Notes: generated by a model from the sequence alone, not told the origin. Positions 18,622 to 28,156 are shown, counted from the first letter of the stretch. The stretch is DNA of 64,000 nt from Streptomyces atroolivaceus (GCF_000717025.1 NZ_JNXG01000002.1:806001-870000), one strand, 5' to 3'. Program-made: numbers and translations.

Positions 18622-20748
18622 CTACACCACGGGCAGTCCCAGGGACCGCCTGAGGAAGTCCACCTGGAGCAGCAGCAGGTTCTCGGCGACCTGCTCCTGC
18701 GGGGTCATGTGCGTCACTCCGCTCAGCGGCAGCACCTCGTGCGGGCGTCCGGCCGACAGCAGTGCGGAAGAGAGCCGCAGCGCGTGGGCGACCACCACGT
18801 TGTCGTCGGCCAGGCCGTGGACGATCATCATCGGCCGCACCTCGTCGGCCGGCTCGGAGAGCCCCTCGTCGGTCACCAGGGAGTTGCGGGCGTACACCTC
18901 GGGCCGGCTCGCGGGGTCGCCGAGATAGCGCTCGGTGTAGTGGGTGTCGTACAGCCGCCAGTCCGTCACCGGTGCTCCGACCACGGCCGCGTGGAAGACG
19001 TCGGGGCGCCGCAGCACCGCCAGCGCCGAGAGGTAGCCGCCGAACGACCAGCCGCGCACAGCCACCTTCGAGAGGTCCAGCGGGAAGCGCCCGGCCAGGG
19101 CGTGCAGCGCCTCGACCTGGTCGTCGAGTGTCAGGGTGAGATCGTCTTTCACCGCCTTCTCCCAGCCCGGCGAACGGCCCGGTGCGCCCCGCCCGTCCGC
19201 GACGATCACGGCGAAACCGTGGTCCGCGAACCACTGGGACGTGAGGTGCGGATTGTGGGCGGCGACCACCCGGCGGCCGTGGGGGCCGCCGTAGGGGTCC
19301 ATCAGGACCGGGAGCGGACCGTCCGATTCCTTGTACCCGGTGGGGAGCAGCACGGCGCACGGAATCCGCCGTGCGCCCCCCTCCGTCAGGCGCACCCTCG
19401 CGGCCAGGACCGGCTCCTGGGCGAGGTTCGCCACGGTGGCGACCCCCTTGCCGTCGCGCAGCACCCGTACGGCGGTTCCGGGGTGTTCCAGGGATGCCGA
19501 CACGAGTACGGTCACACCGCCCCCGCGCACCGCGGAGTGCACTCCCGCGCCCTCACTGACACGTTCCACGCCCAGCTCGTTGACCCGGTACACATGGCTC
19601 TGTCCCGTCTCCGGGTCCGCCGCGCCCTCGCCCGCGGTCGCCTGCACCAGGATGTCCGACTCCCCGATGTCCAGTACCGCCTGGACGTGCAGCTGGCCGC
19701 CGGTCAGCGGCCGGTCGCCGACCGAGAGCACCCGTGCGCCCGCCTCGTCGGCGACCCGGACGAGCCGCCCGTCGGGCGCCCACGCGGGCACTCCGGCGAA
19801 AAGATCAAGCCACACGGCATCCTCGTCGACATGCACCGTACGGGTCGCGCCGCTCTCCGTGTCGACGGCCAGATACAGCTGGATGCGCTGGTCACGGGCC
19901 TGCACCAGCAGCAGCGGGGCGCCGTGCGACGACCAGTGCACCCGCGCGAGGTAGGGAAAGCGTGAACGGTCCCAGACAATCTCCGTGCGCCTCCCGTCCA
20001 GGCCCATCACGAAGAGCCTGACCTCGGCGTTCGCCGTCCCCGCCGCCGGATAACCCACCTCGGCGGGCTTGCTCCCGGGGTGCGCCGGATCGGCGATCCA
20101 CCACCGCTGTACGGCGCTGTCGTCGACCCGGGCGACCAGCAGGCGGTCCGAATCCGGCGACCACCAGAACCCGCGGTAGCGGCTCATCTCCTCGGCCGCG
20201 ACGAACTCCGCGACGCCGTACGAGACGTGCGCGTCCTCCGGCTCGGCGATCGCCCGGTCGCCGTCACCCTCCGCCCCCACGACGCGCAGCGCACCCCGGG
20301 CGGTATAGGCGACGTGCCGGCCGTCGGGGGAGGGGCGCGGGTCGATCACCGGGCCGGGCACCGGCAGGGCACGCGCCGTGCCCGCCCGCAACTCGGCTAC
20401 GTACGCCTTCCCGGAGAGCGCGAAGGCGGCCAACTCGACCGCGTCGTCGACCGCGTAGCCCACGATGCCGGCCGAGCCCTCCCTGGTCCGTTCGCGCCGC
20501 GCCTTCTCCTGCGGTGACAGCTTCTCCGTCGAACCGCCCAGCAGGACGTCGGGGTCGGCGGCGATCCGCTCCTCGCCCGTCCCGGTGTCCAGTACCAGGA
20601 GCCGGTTCGTCCGGTCGGTGCCGGAGGCCGAGCGGAGGAAGAGCACCCGCGTCCCATCCGGTGAGACGGTGAAGGCCCGGGGTGCGCCGAGAGTGAACCG
20701 CTGGGTTCGGGCGTGCTGGCGGGGAAAAGACAGCTTCTGCGAGGTCAT
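18622..20748 (-). CDS. S9 family peptidase (dipeptidyl peptidase IV / prolyl oligopeptidase type)
   Basis: A 708-residue serine peptidase. The ATG at 20748 begins MTSQKLSFPRQHARTQRF; the open frame extends further but without Streptomyces-like codons. The N-terminal two thirds form a DPP IV-type beta-propeller (repeated DG and WSPDS motifs, for example FWWSPDSDRLLVARVDDS). The C-terminal alpha/beta hydrolase domain has the nucleophile motif GWSFGGYLSAL, the catalytic Asp in HGLADDNVV and the His in SGVTHMTPQ. It has no clear signal peptide and is probably cytoplasmic. It likely trims dipeptides from imported peptides, which fits two peptide importers next door; that link is inference. Confidence 0.9.
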   Translation of the reverse strand: MTSQKLSFPRQHARTQRFTLGAPRAFTVSPDGTRVLFLRSASGTDRTNRLLVLDTGTGEERIAADPDVLLGGSTEKLSPQEKARRERTREGSAGIVGYAVDDAVELAAFALSGKAYVAELRAGTARALPVPGPVIDPRPSPDGRHVAYTARGALRVVGAEGDGDRAIAEPEDAHVSYGVAEFVAAEEMSRYRGFWWSPDSDRLLVARVDDSAVQRWWIADPAHPGSKPAEVGYPAAGTANAEVRLFVMGLDGRRTEIVWDRSRFPYLARVHWSSHGAPLLLVQARDQRIQLYLAVDTESGATRTVHVDEDAVWLDLFAGVPAWAPDGRLVRVADEAGARVLSVGDRPLTGGQLHVQAVLDIGESDILVQATAGEGAADPETGQSHVYRVNELGVERVSEGAGVHSAVRGGGVTVLVSASLEHPGTAVRVLRDGKGVATVANLAQEPVLAARVRLTEGGARRIPCAVLLPTGYKESDGPLPVLMDPYGGPHGRRVVAAHNPHLTSQWFADHGFAVIVADGRGAPGRSPGWEKAVKDDLTLTLDDQVEALHALAGRFPLDLSKVAVRGWSFGGYLSALAVLRRPDVFHAAVVGAPVTDWRLYDTHYTERYLGDPASRPEVYARNSLVTDEGLSEPADEVRPMMIVHGLADDNVVVAHALRLSSALLSAGRPHEVLPLSGVTHMTPQEQVAENLLLLQVDFLRRSLGLPVV

Positions 20749-20914
20749 GGCCCTGAACCTAGCCCGCGGCGCCCGGTCCGTGCGCCCCTCGTGCTGCTGT
20801 GCCCCGATCAATGCGTCGGCACGGATAGTTATGATCCGTAGCGCTCGGTGGGTAAGAACCTGCTGGCTCCATGTGTGCTGCCCGTCCCGACCGTACTGAT
20901 GGAGGTGAACCGCC

Positions 20915-21109
20915 GTGGCACTCTCGATTTCGGCGGTGGTGCTGCTGGCGATCGTCGTCTTCCTGCTGATCCGGAAATCCGGACTGAAGGGCGGACACGC
21001 GGTGGTCTGCATGTTGCTCGGGTTCTACCTCGCGAGCTCGTCGATCGCACCGACGATCTCCGAGGTGACGTCGAACGTGGCAGGCATGATCGGGGGGATC
21101 AAGTTCTGA
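20915..21109 (+). CDS. Small membrane protein of 64 residues, function unknown
   Basis: Residues 4-19 (SISAVVLLAIVVFLLI) are a clear membrane span followed by basic RKSGLKGG, then a second hydrophobic stretch HAVVCMLLGFYLASSS. GGAGGTGAACC lies before the GTG start at 20915. Third positions are strongly GC, so coding is likely. It resembles in outline the small two-span proteins found next to transfer genes of Streptomyces integrative plasmids, but no plasmid gene is near and this is a loose resemblance from memory. It is divergent from the S9 peptidase and upstream of mshB. Confidence 0.72.
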   Translation: MALSISAVVLLAIVVFLLIRKSGLKGGHAVVCMLLGFYLASSSIAPTISEVTSNVAGMIGGIKF

Positions 21110-21168
21110 CGGGTGGGCCGGGAGCCCCGGACGCCGTGGGGCGTTCGGTCCGTGGGGCGGCCTGCTCG

Positions 21169-21174
21169 TAGGGT
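21169..21174 (+). promoter_or_regulatory. -10 box for a leaderless mshB transcript
   Basis: TAGGGT ends 6 bases before the mshB ATG at 21181 and no ribosome-binding site is present. In Streptomyces this spacing puts the transcription start at the A of the start codon. The -35 region is not consensus. Confidence 0.55.
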
Positions 21175-21180
21175 GGTCCC

Positions 21181-22098
21181 ATGAAGGACGTTCCCGCCCG
21201 CCGTCTGCTCCTGGTGCACGCGCACCCCGACGACGAGTCGATCAACAACGGCGCCACCATGGCCAGGTACGCGGCCGAGGGCGCCCACGTGGCCCTGGTG
21301 ACCTGCACCCTCGGCGAGGAGGGTGAGGTCATCCCACCGGGCCTCGCGCACCTCGCCGCGGACCGGGACGGCGGCCTGGGGGCCCACCGCATCGGCGAAC
21401 TCGCCGCCGCGATGCGGGAACTCGGGGTCACCGACCACCGGTTCCTGGGCGGCCCCGGCCGGTTCCGCGACTCCGGGATGATGGGCACCGAGCAGAACCA
21501 CCGGCCCGGCGCCTTCTGGGCCGCCGGGCTCGACGAGGCGGCCGGCCACCTCGTCGGAGTGATCCGCTCCCTGCGCCCCCAGGTCCTGATCACGTACGAC
21601 CCCGACGGCGGCTACGGGCACCCCGACCACATCCAGGCGCACCGCGTCGCCATGCGCGCGGCGGACCTGGCCGCCGATCCCTCGTACGGCACCGGCGCCG
21701 GAGCCCCGCACACCATCGCCAAGGTCTACTGGAACCGGGTGCCCCGCTCCGTGGCCGAGGAGGCCTTCGCGCGGCTGCGTGACACCGCCTCCGGCGCCTT
21801 TCCGGGCATCGCCGCGGTCGACGACGTGCCCGGTGTCGTGGACGACGCGAGGATCACCACGGAGATCGACGGTTCGGCGTACGCCGCGGCGAAGACCGCG
21901 GCGATGCGGGCGCACGCCACCCAGATCGCCGTGGACGGACCGTTCTTCGCTCTTTCGAACGACCTGGGGCAGCCCGTCTTCACCACCGAGTACTACGAGT
22001 TGGTGCGTGGCGCCCCGGGCGGGGACGATGGTGTGCGGGAGCACGACCTCTTCGCGGGCGTGCCGGAGCCGGCACCCGCACCAGGAGCGCAGACATGA
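21181..22098 (+). CDS. mshB: N-acetyl-1-D-myo-inositol-2-amino-2-deoxy-alpha-D-glucopyranoside deacetylase (mycothiol synthesis)
   Basis: A 305-residue zinc hydrolase of the LmbE family. The signature HAHPDDE at residues 13-19 provides the zinc ligands (His15, Asp18) and the catalytic Asp17; the third ligand is in [13 protein letters not shown] near residues 140-152. The MshB-specific region [13 protein letters not shown] is present. The enzyme removes acetate from GlcNAc-inositol, the second chemical step of mycothiol synthesis in actinobacteria. Its TGA overlaps the ATG of the following DUF6113-type gene by 4 bases. The message is probably leaderless. Confidence 0.95.
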   Translation: MKDVPARRLLLVHAHPDDESINNGATMARYAAEGAHVALVTCTLGEEGEVIPPGLAHLAADRDGGLGAHRIGELAAAMRELGVTDHRFLGGPGRFRDSGMMGTEQNHRPGAFWAAGLDEAAGHLVGVIRSLRPQVLITYDPDGGYGHPDHIQAHRVAMRAADLAADPSYGTGAGAPHTIAKVYWNRVPRSVAEEAFARLRDTASGAFPGIAAVDDVPGVVDDARITTEIDGSAYAAAKTAAMRAHATQIAVDGPFFALSNDLGQPVFTTEYYELVRGAPGGDDGVREHDLFAGVPEPAPAPGAQT

Positions 22099-22556
22099 GC
22101 AGCAGGCAGAGGCCGCGAGCCTCGTCGCAGGCACCGCGTACCAACGCCCCGCCCAGGAGCCCCGCCCCGACCGGTCTCGCCGCGCCCCTCAACCCCGCAC
22201 GGATCCCCCTGTACGTGGGCCTCGCGGTGCTGGGCGCGGCCGTCGGGCTCGCGGGCACCCTCCTCCAGGCGGCCCTGTTCCCGGGCGGGTTGCTGCTCGT
22301 GCTCGCGGCGTCGGCGGGGCTGTTCTACGGCGGCCGGGTGCTGACCGGCACACAGCTCGGCGCGCTGGTACCGGCGGTGGGCTGGTTCGTCGCCGTCATC
22401 GTCCTCCTCGGAGGGCGGCCCGAGGGCGACTACGTCTTCGGTGAGGAGATCGGCCTGGCCCTCTTCATGCTCGGAGGGATGGCCGTCGCTGTGATGTGTG
22501 CCACGATGTCGCGGCTGCCTCTTCCGGCCAACGACCCCGGTCGAAGCGGCACGTGA
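22095..22556 (+). CDS. DUF6113-type membrane protein coupled to mshB
   Basis: A 153-residue protein. Residues 1-35 are polar and Pro/Arg-rich, presumably cytoplasmic; four hydrophobic segments follow, including [18 protein letters not shown] and [12 protein letters not shown]. The start overlaps the mshB stop as ATGA, so it is translated from the same message. It looks like the DUF6113 family of actinobacteria, which has no known function. The conserved link to mshB suggests, but does not show, a role around mycothiol or its precursor. Confidence 0.8.
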   Translation: MSSRQRPRASSQAPRTNAPPRSPAPTGLAAPLNPARIPLYVGLAVLGAAVGLAGTLLQAALFPGGLLLVLAASAGLFYGGRVLTGTQLGALVPAVGWFVAVIVLLGGRPEGDYVFGEEIGLALFMLGGMAVAVMCATMSRLPLPANDPGRSGT

Positions 22557-22731
22557 TGTGGTATGTCCGCAGCCGGATTGCCACTCCGCGCGGTGATGGG
22601 TGCATCCTTGTTTCCCCCGGGGGCCGCGAGTCCCGCGGGGGCGGCCAGTATGGTGGTGCGCGCGCCGAGCCGTCCCCTGGCCTGCGGCATGGGGGAAGTA
22701 CGGGCGGCGGAGCCAATCGGGAGAACCTGCT

Positions 22732-24828
22732 TTGAGTCGTGAAACTGACAGTTCGTCCTCCGGGCCCCAGGGGCGCGGAGGAGCCGCGTACCCCTCGGGT
22801 ACGCCGCCGTACGGATCACGCCAGTATCCGTCGCTGCACCCGTCCCAGGACGGGCCGGAGGAGACTCCGGAGCCTGCGGACCCGCCTCAGCCCGAGGAGC
22901 CCAGAACAGAGACGACGCTGACGACGCGTATCCGGATCAACATCCCGGGCTCGCGGCCGATTCCGCCCGTCGTCATGCGTACGCCGATGAGTGACACGGA
23001 CCCGTCCGGCGGCCGTCCGGACGCCGAGCGCACCGGCAGCACCCCGAGGCCCGGCGCACCCGCGCCGTCGCCCGGCGGGGCGCCCGGGGGCGGTCCGGAC
23101 GCGCGTGACGGCGGCCCGGGGGCCGAGGCCCCGGCCGAGAAGCCGGCCAGGGAGAAGAGCGGCAGCGACTGGTTCGCCCCGCGCAAGGCCCCGGCCTCCG
23201 TGCCCGGTGCGGCTCCCGCCGCTTCTGCTCCGGGAGTGCCGGGCCCGGGGCAGGGTCCCGGCACCGGTCAGGGTCCGGGCCCGGGTCAGGGCCCGGGTCA
23301 GGGTCCCGGCGGCGGCCCCGGTGCGGGCCGTGACTCCGGGCCGACACCGCCGCGTACGGACTCGCCCTTCTTCCCGGACGGTCCGCAGCAGCCCGGCGAC
23401 CGGGGCGGTGCCCCCCGACCGGGCCGCAGCGCCCTGGACGACCTCGACTCCGGTCCGCGGTCCGCGCCGCATCCCGGTGTGCGGCCGCCGGGCGGCCCGG
23501 GTCCCTCCGGGCCCACCACCGGTCCGGTCACCGGGACTTCGTCCCTGACGCCGGACCTCGACCGTCTGCCCGGCGGCCCGGCCGGGCCCCGGCCGGGCGG
23601 ACCCGGTGCCGTACCTCCGCGGATGTCGGACGACACCGCGATCCTGACGCCGCAGGTTCCCGCTCCGGCCCCGGGGCCCGGATCCGGCGGCCACGTCTCG
23701 GGCGACACGCTCACCAGCGGTATCCCCGTCGTGCCTTCGGAGCCGCGCCCGCCGTTCCCGGGCGGACCCGGCGGGATCCGGCCGCCCGAGGGCCCCATGG
23801 GCGGCGGACCGGCGGATCCGGGTGCCCCGGCGCCCGCCCCCGCCCCCAGGCCCGCTCCGAAGGCCGCGCCGCCCGCCAAGAAGGGCCGCTCCAAGCTGGT
23901 CCTGCTGGGCGTGGCTGTCTTCGTGCTGTTCGGCGTGGCCTACGGTGCCGGACTGCTGATGAACCACTCCGAGGTGCCCAAGGGCACCACCGTGCTCGGC
24001 GTCGACATCGGCGGCGGCACGAAGGAGGAGGCGGTCACCAAGCTCGAGGCAGCCCTCGGCAAGCGGGCCCAGGCACCTCTCCAGCTGTCCGTGGACGGCA
24101 AGAAGGAGAAGCTCGCCCCCGAGAAGGCCGGTCTCACCCTGGACAGCCAGGAGACCGTCCGGGGCGCCGCCGGCAGCGACTACAACCCGGTCTCGGTGAT
24201 CGGCTCCCTGTTCGGCGGGGCACGCCCCGCCGACCCGGTGATCCCGGTCGACGAGGAGAAGCTCGGGGTCGCGCTGACCGACCTGGCGGGCGTCTCCGGT
24301 TCCGCCGACGACGGCACGATCAGGTTCGAGCCGAACAAGGCCGTGGCCGTCCCGGGGAAGGCGGGGAAGTCGCTGGATGTCAGCCGGTCGATGATCTCCG
24401 TGCGCGATGCCTACCGTGCGCAGGTCCAGACCGGTGAGCCGGCCCTCGTCGAACTGCCCGTGGCCGCCACCGAGCCCACCATCACCAAGGCCGAACTGGA
24501 CCGGGCGATGAAGGAGTTCGCCGAGCCGGCGATGTCCGGTCTGGTCACCATCAAGGCCGGGCCCAAGCAGATCGATTTCGGGCCCGCGAGGTCCCTGCCG
24601 CAGATCCTGTCCATGAAGCCGGTCGACGGCAAGCTGGTTCCCGTCTACGACAGGGAAGCGATCGACACCCTGCTGGACGGTGTCTTCGACGGCGTCATGA
24701 TCACCAAGGGTGACGGGCAGAAGCACCAGGTCAGCTCGAGTGACGTGGCCCAGGCCATGCAGGGCGCGCTGCTCGGCAAGACCCCCGCCGAGCGCACGGT
24801 CGCGATCGACCTGAACGGCGAGGGCTGA
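22732..24828 (+). CDS. Proline-rich membrane protein with peptidoglycan-binding-type (PG_binding_4) domains
   Basis: A 698-residue protein. TTG at 22732 was chosen because GGGAGAA stands 6 bases before it. Residues 1-380 are an unusual cytoplasmic head dominated by Pro, Gly, Ala and Gln, with a GQGPGPGQGPGQGPG tract near residues 175-200. One membrane span lies at about residues 388-408 (KLVLLGVAVFVLFGVAYGAG). Outside are two repeats of the PG_binding_4 type that accompany VanW-like proteins: GTTVLGVDIGGGTKEEAV near 420 and a second near 530-690. It ends at a strong terminator. It probably acts at the cell wall; no enzyme domain is visible. Confidence 0.8.
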   Translation: MSRETDSSSSGPQGRGGAAYPSGTPPYGSRQYPSLHPSQDGPEETPEPADPPQPEEPRTETTLTTRIRINIPGSRPIPPVVMRTPMSDTDPSGGRPDAERTGSTPRPGAPAPSPGGAPGGGPDARDGGPGAEAPAEKPAREKSGSDWFAPRKAPASVPGAAPAASAPGVPGPGQGPGTGQGPGPGQGPGQGPGGGPGAGRDSGPTPPRTDSPFFPDGPQQPGDRGGAPRPGRSALDDLDSGPRSAPHPGVRPPGGPGPSGPTTGPVTGTSSLTPDLDRLPGGPAGPRPGGPGAVPPRMSDDTAILTPQVPAPAPGPGSGGHVSGDTLTSGIPVVPSEPRPPFPGGPGGIRPPEGPMGGGPADPGAPAPAPAPRPAPKAAPPAKKGRSKLVLLGVAVFVLFGVAYGAGLLMNHSEVPKGTTVLGVDIGGGTKEEAVTKLEAALGKRAQAPLQLSVDGKKEKLAPEKAGLTLDSQETVRGAAGSDYNPVSVIGSLFGGARPADPVIPVDEEKLGVALTDLAGVSGSADDGTIRFEPNKAVAVPGKAGKSLDVSRSMISVRDAYRAQVQTGEPALVELPVAATEPTITKAELDRAMKEFAEPAMSGLVTIKAGPKQIDFGPARSLPQILSMKPVDGKLVPVYDREAIDTLLDGVFDGVMITKGDGQKHQVSSSDVAQAMQGALLGKTPAERTVAIDLNGEG

Positions 24829-24852
24829 CCGGCCCCCGACGCATCCGCACGA

Positions 24853-24884
24853 CCGCCCCCGCCCGGGTCTCCGGGCGGGGGCGG
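24853..24884 (+). terminator. Terminator after the PG-binding-type gene
   Basis: A 14-bp stem, CCGCCCCCGCCCGG with its complement around the loop GTCT; a weaker outer pairing (ACGAC with GTCGT) extends it. It starts 25 bases after the stop codon. Confidence 0.8.
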
Positions 24885-24925
24885 CGTCGTCCGGCCTCCG
24901 GCTCATCCACGGGCCCTCACGGTGG

Positions 24926-25545
24926 CTACGGGAAGGAGACCACCTGGGACGGGATGGTGTCCGTACCGGACGTGGGGGATCCGGTGTTGTTGACGACGTG
25001 GTCGTACCGGCCCTGGCCGCCGAGGGACACGACGAGCAGGTCGTGGAACTTGACCCCGGGTTTCACGGGGGCCTGGAAGCCGTGCTGCTGGCGGATGGCC
25101 GGACCGACGTCGTAGTAGCAGTGGCTGCCCATGCCTCAGCCCTCGTGGGTGGTGACGGAGTCGTCGACCTTGTAGGCGGCGTAGCCCTTGATGTCGCCGT
25201 TCTGGATGGCGGCCTGGTCCGGGGCGTCGTAGGCCTTCTCGTTCTGGAAGAAGATCGTCCTCCCGTCCCCCCCCCGACCACCGGACGTCGTACTTGTCGA
25301 AGTGCTCGACGGACAGGCCGGTGGCCAGCACGTCGTCGCCCTTGACGTGGACGCCGTGGTCGGCGCGGTTGGTCTCCCAGCCGACACCCTCGCCGTGGTC
25401 GGCGCGCCACACCCACGTGTGCCCGATGATCGTGTCGTCGCTGTTGACCACGATGCTGGTGGTCGCCTTGCCGGGGCCGGCGCCGCCGATGCGTACGGAC
25501 ACGTCCTGCAGGGACGTCGGTCGGCCGAGTTGTCGACCTGGACAC
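24926..25545 (-). pseudogene. Decayed remnant of a large secreted protein (coagulation-factor-5/8-type, so-called adenylyl cyclase family)
   Basis: Reading the minus strand, three frames in turn give one continuous protein-like C-terminus of about 200 residues: SLQDVSVRIGGAGPGKATTS, HTWVWRADHGEGVGWETN, GRTIFFQNEKAYDAPDQA, GMGSHCYYDVGPAI and KFHDLLVVSLGGQGRYDHV, ending at TGA 24926. This matches the end of large secreted Streptomyces proteins often annotated as coagulation factor 5/8 domain proteins. Lesions: a frame change near 25519, another at a run of nine G (C on the plus strand, 25267-25275), and TGA at 25136-25138 where the intact family has Trp before GMGS. The N-terminal several hundred residues are missing. 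Clearly a pseudogene. Confidence 0.8.
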
Positions 25546-25734
25546 GTCAAGAGGTGTGCATCAAGGGCCTCGACGGGCCGGCGCTCGGGCGACAAGTGGC
25601 GTCGCCGGTGCGGCATTCAGGGTGTTCCGTGCCTGGATCGCACGGCGGCCGGATTCACAGGATGACCGCTCGGTCCCGGGGCCGGGCGGGAGGAGCCGAT
25701 CCCGGGCCACGGGACCAGGGCCGGCCTGACGCGT

Positions 25735-26595
25735 TCAGTTCAGCAGCGCCCTGGCGGCCTGGGCGCGGTGACGGATGGCCTCGGCCGCCGTCGGCTCGAT
25801 GCCGTCGACGATCTCGGCGTACTCGTCCATCTCCGCCGCCCCGCGCAGGAACTCCCCGCGCTGCACGAGGAGCTGGGCCCGCTCGTAGCGGAGTCTGGCC
25901 GGGTGCGAAGGCAGCAGCAGGGAGAGCTCGAGTGCCCACAGTGCGACGTCCGTACGCTCCGGGCGGGCCGCGGCCCAGGCCCGGATGTTGTTGAGGATCC
26001 GTAGCACCGTCTCCAGTGGCCTCGCGGGCACGAGCATCGACGGCTCCAGCCGTTGTCCGGTCGCCCCCGTCACCATCAGCTCCGCGTCCTCGCCGCTCAG
26101 CGGGGCGCCACCGGTGAAGGGGTCGGCCAGCACCCGCTCGGCCGGGTCGCCGAAGCCGACCACGTAGTGGCCCGGGAGGGCCACCCCGAACACGGGCGCC
26201 CCGGCCCTCCGCGCGACCTCGATCCAGACCACGGAAAGCAGGATGGGCAGCCCTCTGCGGCGCCGCAGCACCTGCTGGAGCACGGAGGAGTCCAGCCGCT
26301 GGTAGTCGTGGGACGAGCCCGCGAAACCGCAGCGTTCGCCGAGCAGTTCGGCGAGCGCGGACGCCCATGAGCGGGCGTCGCGGGCCCCGTACGGGAGGAG
26401 CCCCGCCAGCCGGTCCAGCTCGATCTGCGCCGCGTCGACGCCGTACGGATCGGCCTCCCCGGGTGCGGGCGGGGACGCCTCCGCGCCCAGCAGCAGGCAC
26501 AGCAGTGCGAGATCCGGCCGTTCGGCCCGCGCCTCCTCGGCGAACCGCTGCCGTCGTCCGGCCGTGACGGGATCCTCGGCGTTCATGTGTGACAC
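25735..26595 (-). CDS. SirB1-family transglutaminase-like protein
   Basis: A 286-residue cytoplasmic protein. The central region VLRRRRGLPILLSVVWIEVARRAGAPVFGVALPGHYVVGF is the SirB1 / transglutaminase-like fold, and the C-terminus LLPSHPARLRYERAQLLVQRGEFLRGAAEMDEY looks like tetratricopeptide helices, as in the family. The start is GTG 26595 with AGGGG four bases upstream; ATG 26586 (MNAEDPV) is the alternative. The usual catalytic Cys of true transglutaminases is not evident. Molecular function is unknown. The gene follows GNAT on the same strand with a 21-base gap. Confidence 0.82.
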   Translation of the reverse strand: MSHMNAEDPVTAGRRQRFAEEARAERPDLALLCLLLGAEASPPAPGEADPYGVDAAQIELDRLAGLLPYGARDARSWASALAELLGERCGFAGSSHDYQRLDSSVLQQVLRRRRGLPILLSVVWIEVARRAGAPVFGVALPGHYVVGFGDPAERVLADPFTGGAPLSGEDAELMVTGATGQRLEPSMLVPARPLETVLRILNNIRAWAAARPERTDVALWALELSLLLPSHPARLRYERAQLLVQRGEFLRGAAEMDEYAEIVDGIEPTAAEAIRHRAQAARALLN

Positions 26596-26616
26596 GTACC
26601 CCTGCTGCTGTCTCCG

Positions 26617-27618
26617 CTACGCGGACCGGAAATGGTGGTAGTGGTGGTGGGTGGCGAAGCCCATGCCGTCGTACAGCGCACGGGCACCTTCATTGTCCGT
26701 CTCCGCCTGGAGCCACGCGGCCGAGGCGCCCTCGTCCAGAGCCGTGCGGGCGAGCGCCGTCATGACGGCCGTGGCGAGACCGCGGCGCCGGTACTCCGGG
26801 CCCACCTCCACGGCCATGAACCCCGCCCAGCGGCCGTCCACCACACAGCGTCCGATCGCGGCGGGGACTCCCGCCGGACCGTCGCCCGGCACCGAGGCGA
26901 ACCACACCGAAGGGCCACTGCCCAGCACCTCCAGGACATGAGGCCCCGGTGCCTCGAAGCGCTGGTACCGGGAGAGCCACGCGTCGTCCGGCTCCCGGGA
27001 CATCCGTACGGCGGAGACGTCCGCGGCCAGGTCGCCCACCGGCGCCAGGGCCGCGATCCGCACTTCCGCCGTCACCTCACGCCGCCACCCGTGCTCCTCC
27101 AGGTCCGCGCAGAGCCGCTCCTGCGTGCCCTCGGCGCCCGTGGCGGCCTGGACATAGGCGGGCAGGCCCCGCTCGCCGTACCAGCGCCCGACACGCCCGA
27201 GCGCCTCGCCGACCGGGAGGCCCGGATCGCCGAGCGGCAGCACGGAGTTGGCGCGGCGGGTGAATCCGCCGGCCGCACGCAGCCGCCAGTCGCCCAGGAG
27301 TTCGCTCTCCACGGGCTGCCAGGCACGCGCGGTGGCGCGGGCGAGTTCCTCGAAGGAGGCGGCGGGGCCACGTCGGCGGGCGGGGGCCGGGGGCACCACC
27401 TTGCCCGCCACCAGGGTGGATTCCGCGATGCGGACGGATTCGCCGCTCCTCGTCGTGACGGACAGCACTTCGTCGTCCCACGATGTGAGAACTCCGACCG
27501 TGTCGGTGAACTTCGGGCCCTCGCCGGGGTCACCGGTGACGCGCCGCAGGGAGACCCGTTTGCCCACGTCAGCGGGCGTCATGCGAACCTCGAGCCGTCC
27601 GCCCATAGTGAATTCCAC
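26617..27618 (-). CDS. GNAT family N-acetyltransferase
   Basis: A 333-residue two-part protein. Residues 1-85 form a small beta-rich domain (RLEVRMTPADVGKRVSLRRV ... GVLTSWDDEVLSVTTRSGE) typical of the head of actinobacterial GNATs. The acetyltransferase domain at about 240-333 has the acetyl-CoA motif EVGPEYRRRGLATAVMTAL, with QAETDNEGARALYDGMGF as the C-terminal signature. GTG 27618 was taken as start (AGGAGG about 12 bases before it); ATG 27606 is possible. It is divergent from fdxA across 117 bases. Substrate unknown. Confidence 0.88.
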   Translation of the reverse strand: MEFTMGGRLEVRMTPADVGKRVSLRRVTGDPGEGPKFTDTVGVLTSWDDEVLSVTTRSGESVRIAESTLVAGKVVPPAPARRRGPAASFEELARATARAWQPVESELLGDWRLRAAGGFTRRANSVLPLGDPGLPVGEALGRVGRWYGERGLPAYVQAATGAEGTQERLCADLEEHGWRREVTAEVRIAALAPVGDLAADVSAVRMSREPDDAWLSRYQRFEAPGPHVLEVLGSGPSVWFASVPGDGPAGVPAAIGRCVVDGRWAGFMAVEVGPEYRRRGLATAVMTALARTALDEGASAAWLQAETDNEGARALYDGMGFATHHHYHHFRSA

Positions 27619-27735
27619 AGCCTTGTCTGCCCCTCCTGTTCGGATCGTGCCCCGGAACGGAGATACTAGGGGCGGGCATCGACGACGCCGCGCTCCCGCG
27701 CGAGAGCCAACGCCCTACCGAGGAGGAACGACAGC

Positions 27736-28056
27736 GTGACCTACGTCATCGCGCAGCCTTGTGTCGACGTGAAGGACAAGGCCTGCATCGAAGAGTGCCC
27801 CGTCGACTGCATCTACGAGGGCTCCCGGTCCTTGTACATTCATCCGGACGAGTGCGTCGACTGCGGAGCCTGTGAGCCGGTCTGCCCGGTCGAGGCCATC
27901 TTCTACGAGGACGACACCCCGGAGGAGTGGAAGGACTACTACAAGGCGAACGTCGAGTTCTTCGACGACCTCGGCTCGCCGGGTGGCGCCTCCAAGCTGG
28001 GTCTCATCGAGCGCGACCACGCGTTCATCGCCGCGCTGCCGCCGCAGAACCAGTAA
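27736..28056 (+). CDS. fdxA: Seven-iron ferredoxin FdxA
   Basis: A 106-residue electron carrier. Cys at 9, 17 and 50 fit a 3Fe-4S cluster, and Cys at 21, 40, 43 and 46 a 4Fe-4S cluster, in the order of 7Fe ferredoxins; Cys25 is the extra one usually seen. The start GTG at 27736 is preceded by GAGGAGGAACG. The acidic C-terminal half is normal for actinobacterial FdxA. It is followed about 100 bases later by dapC on the same strand; this fdxA-dapC pair is common in actinobacteria. Confidence 0.95.
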   Translation: MTYVIAQPCVDVKDKACIEECPVDCIYEGSRSLYIHPDECVDCGACEPVCPVEAIFYEDDTPEEWKDYYKANVEFFDDLGSPGGASKLGLIERDHAFIAALPPQNQ

Positions 28057-28156
28057 GCGGCCGCACGAGCGCCGCCCGGTCCCGTACGGCTCGTCACCGT
28101 GCGGGACCGAGGTGTTTCCGGGCCGCGACGTCCCCCGTACGAGAAAGCAGAGTTCC

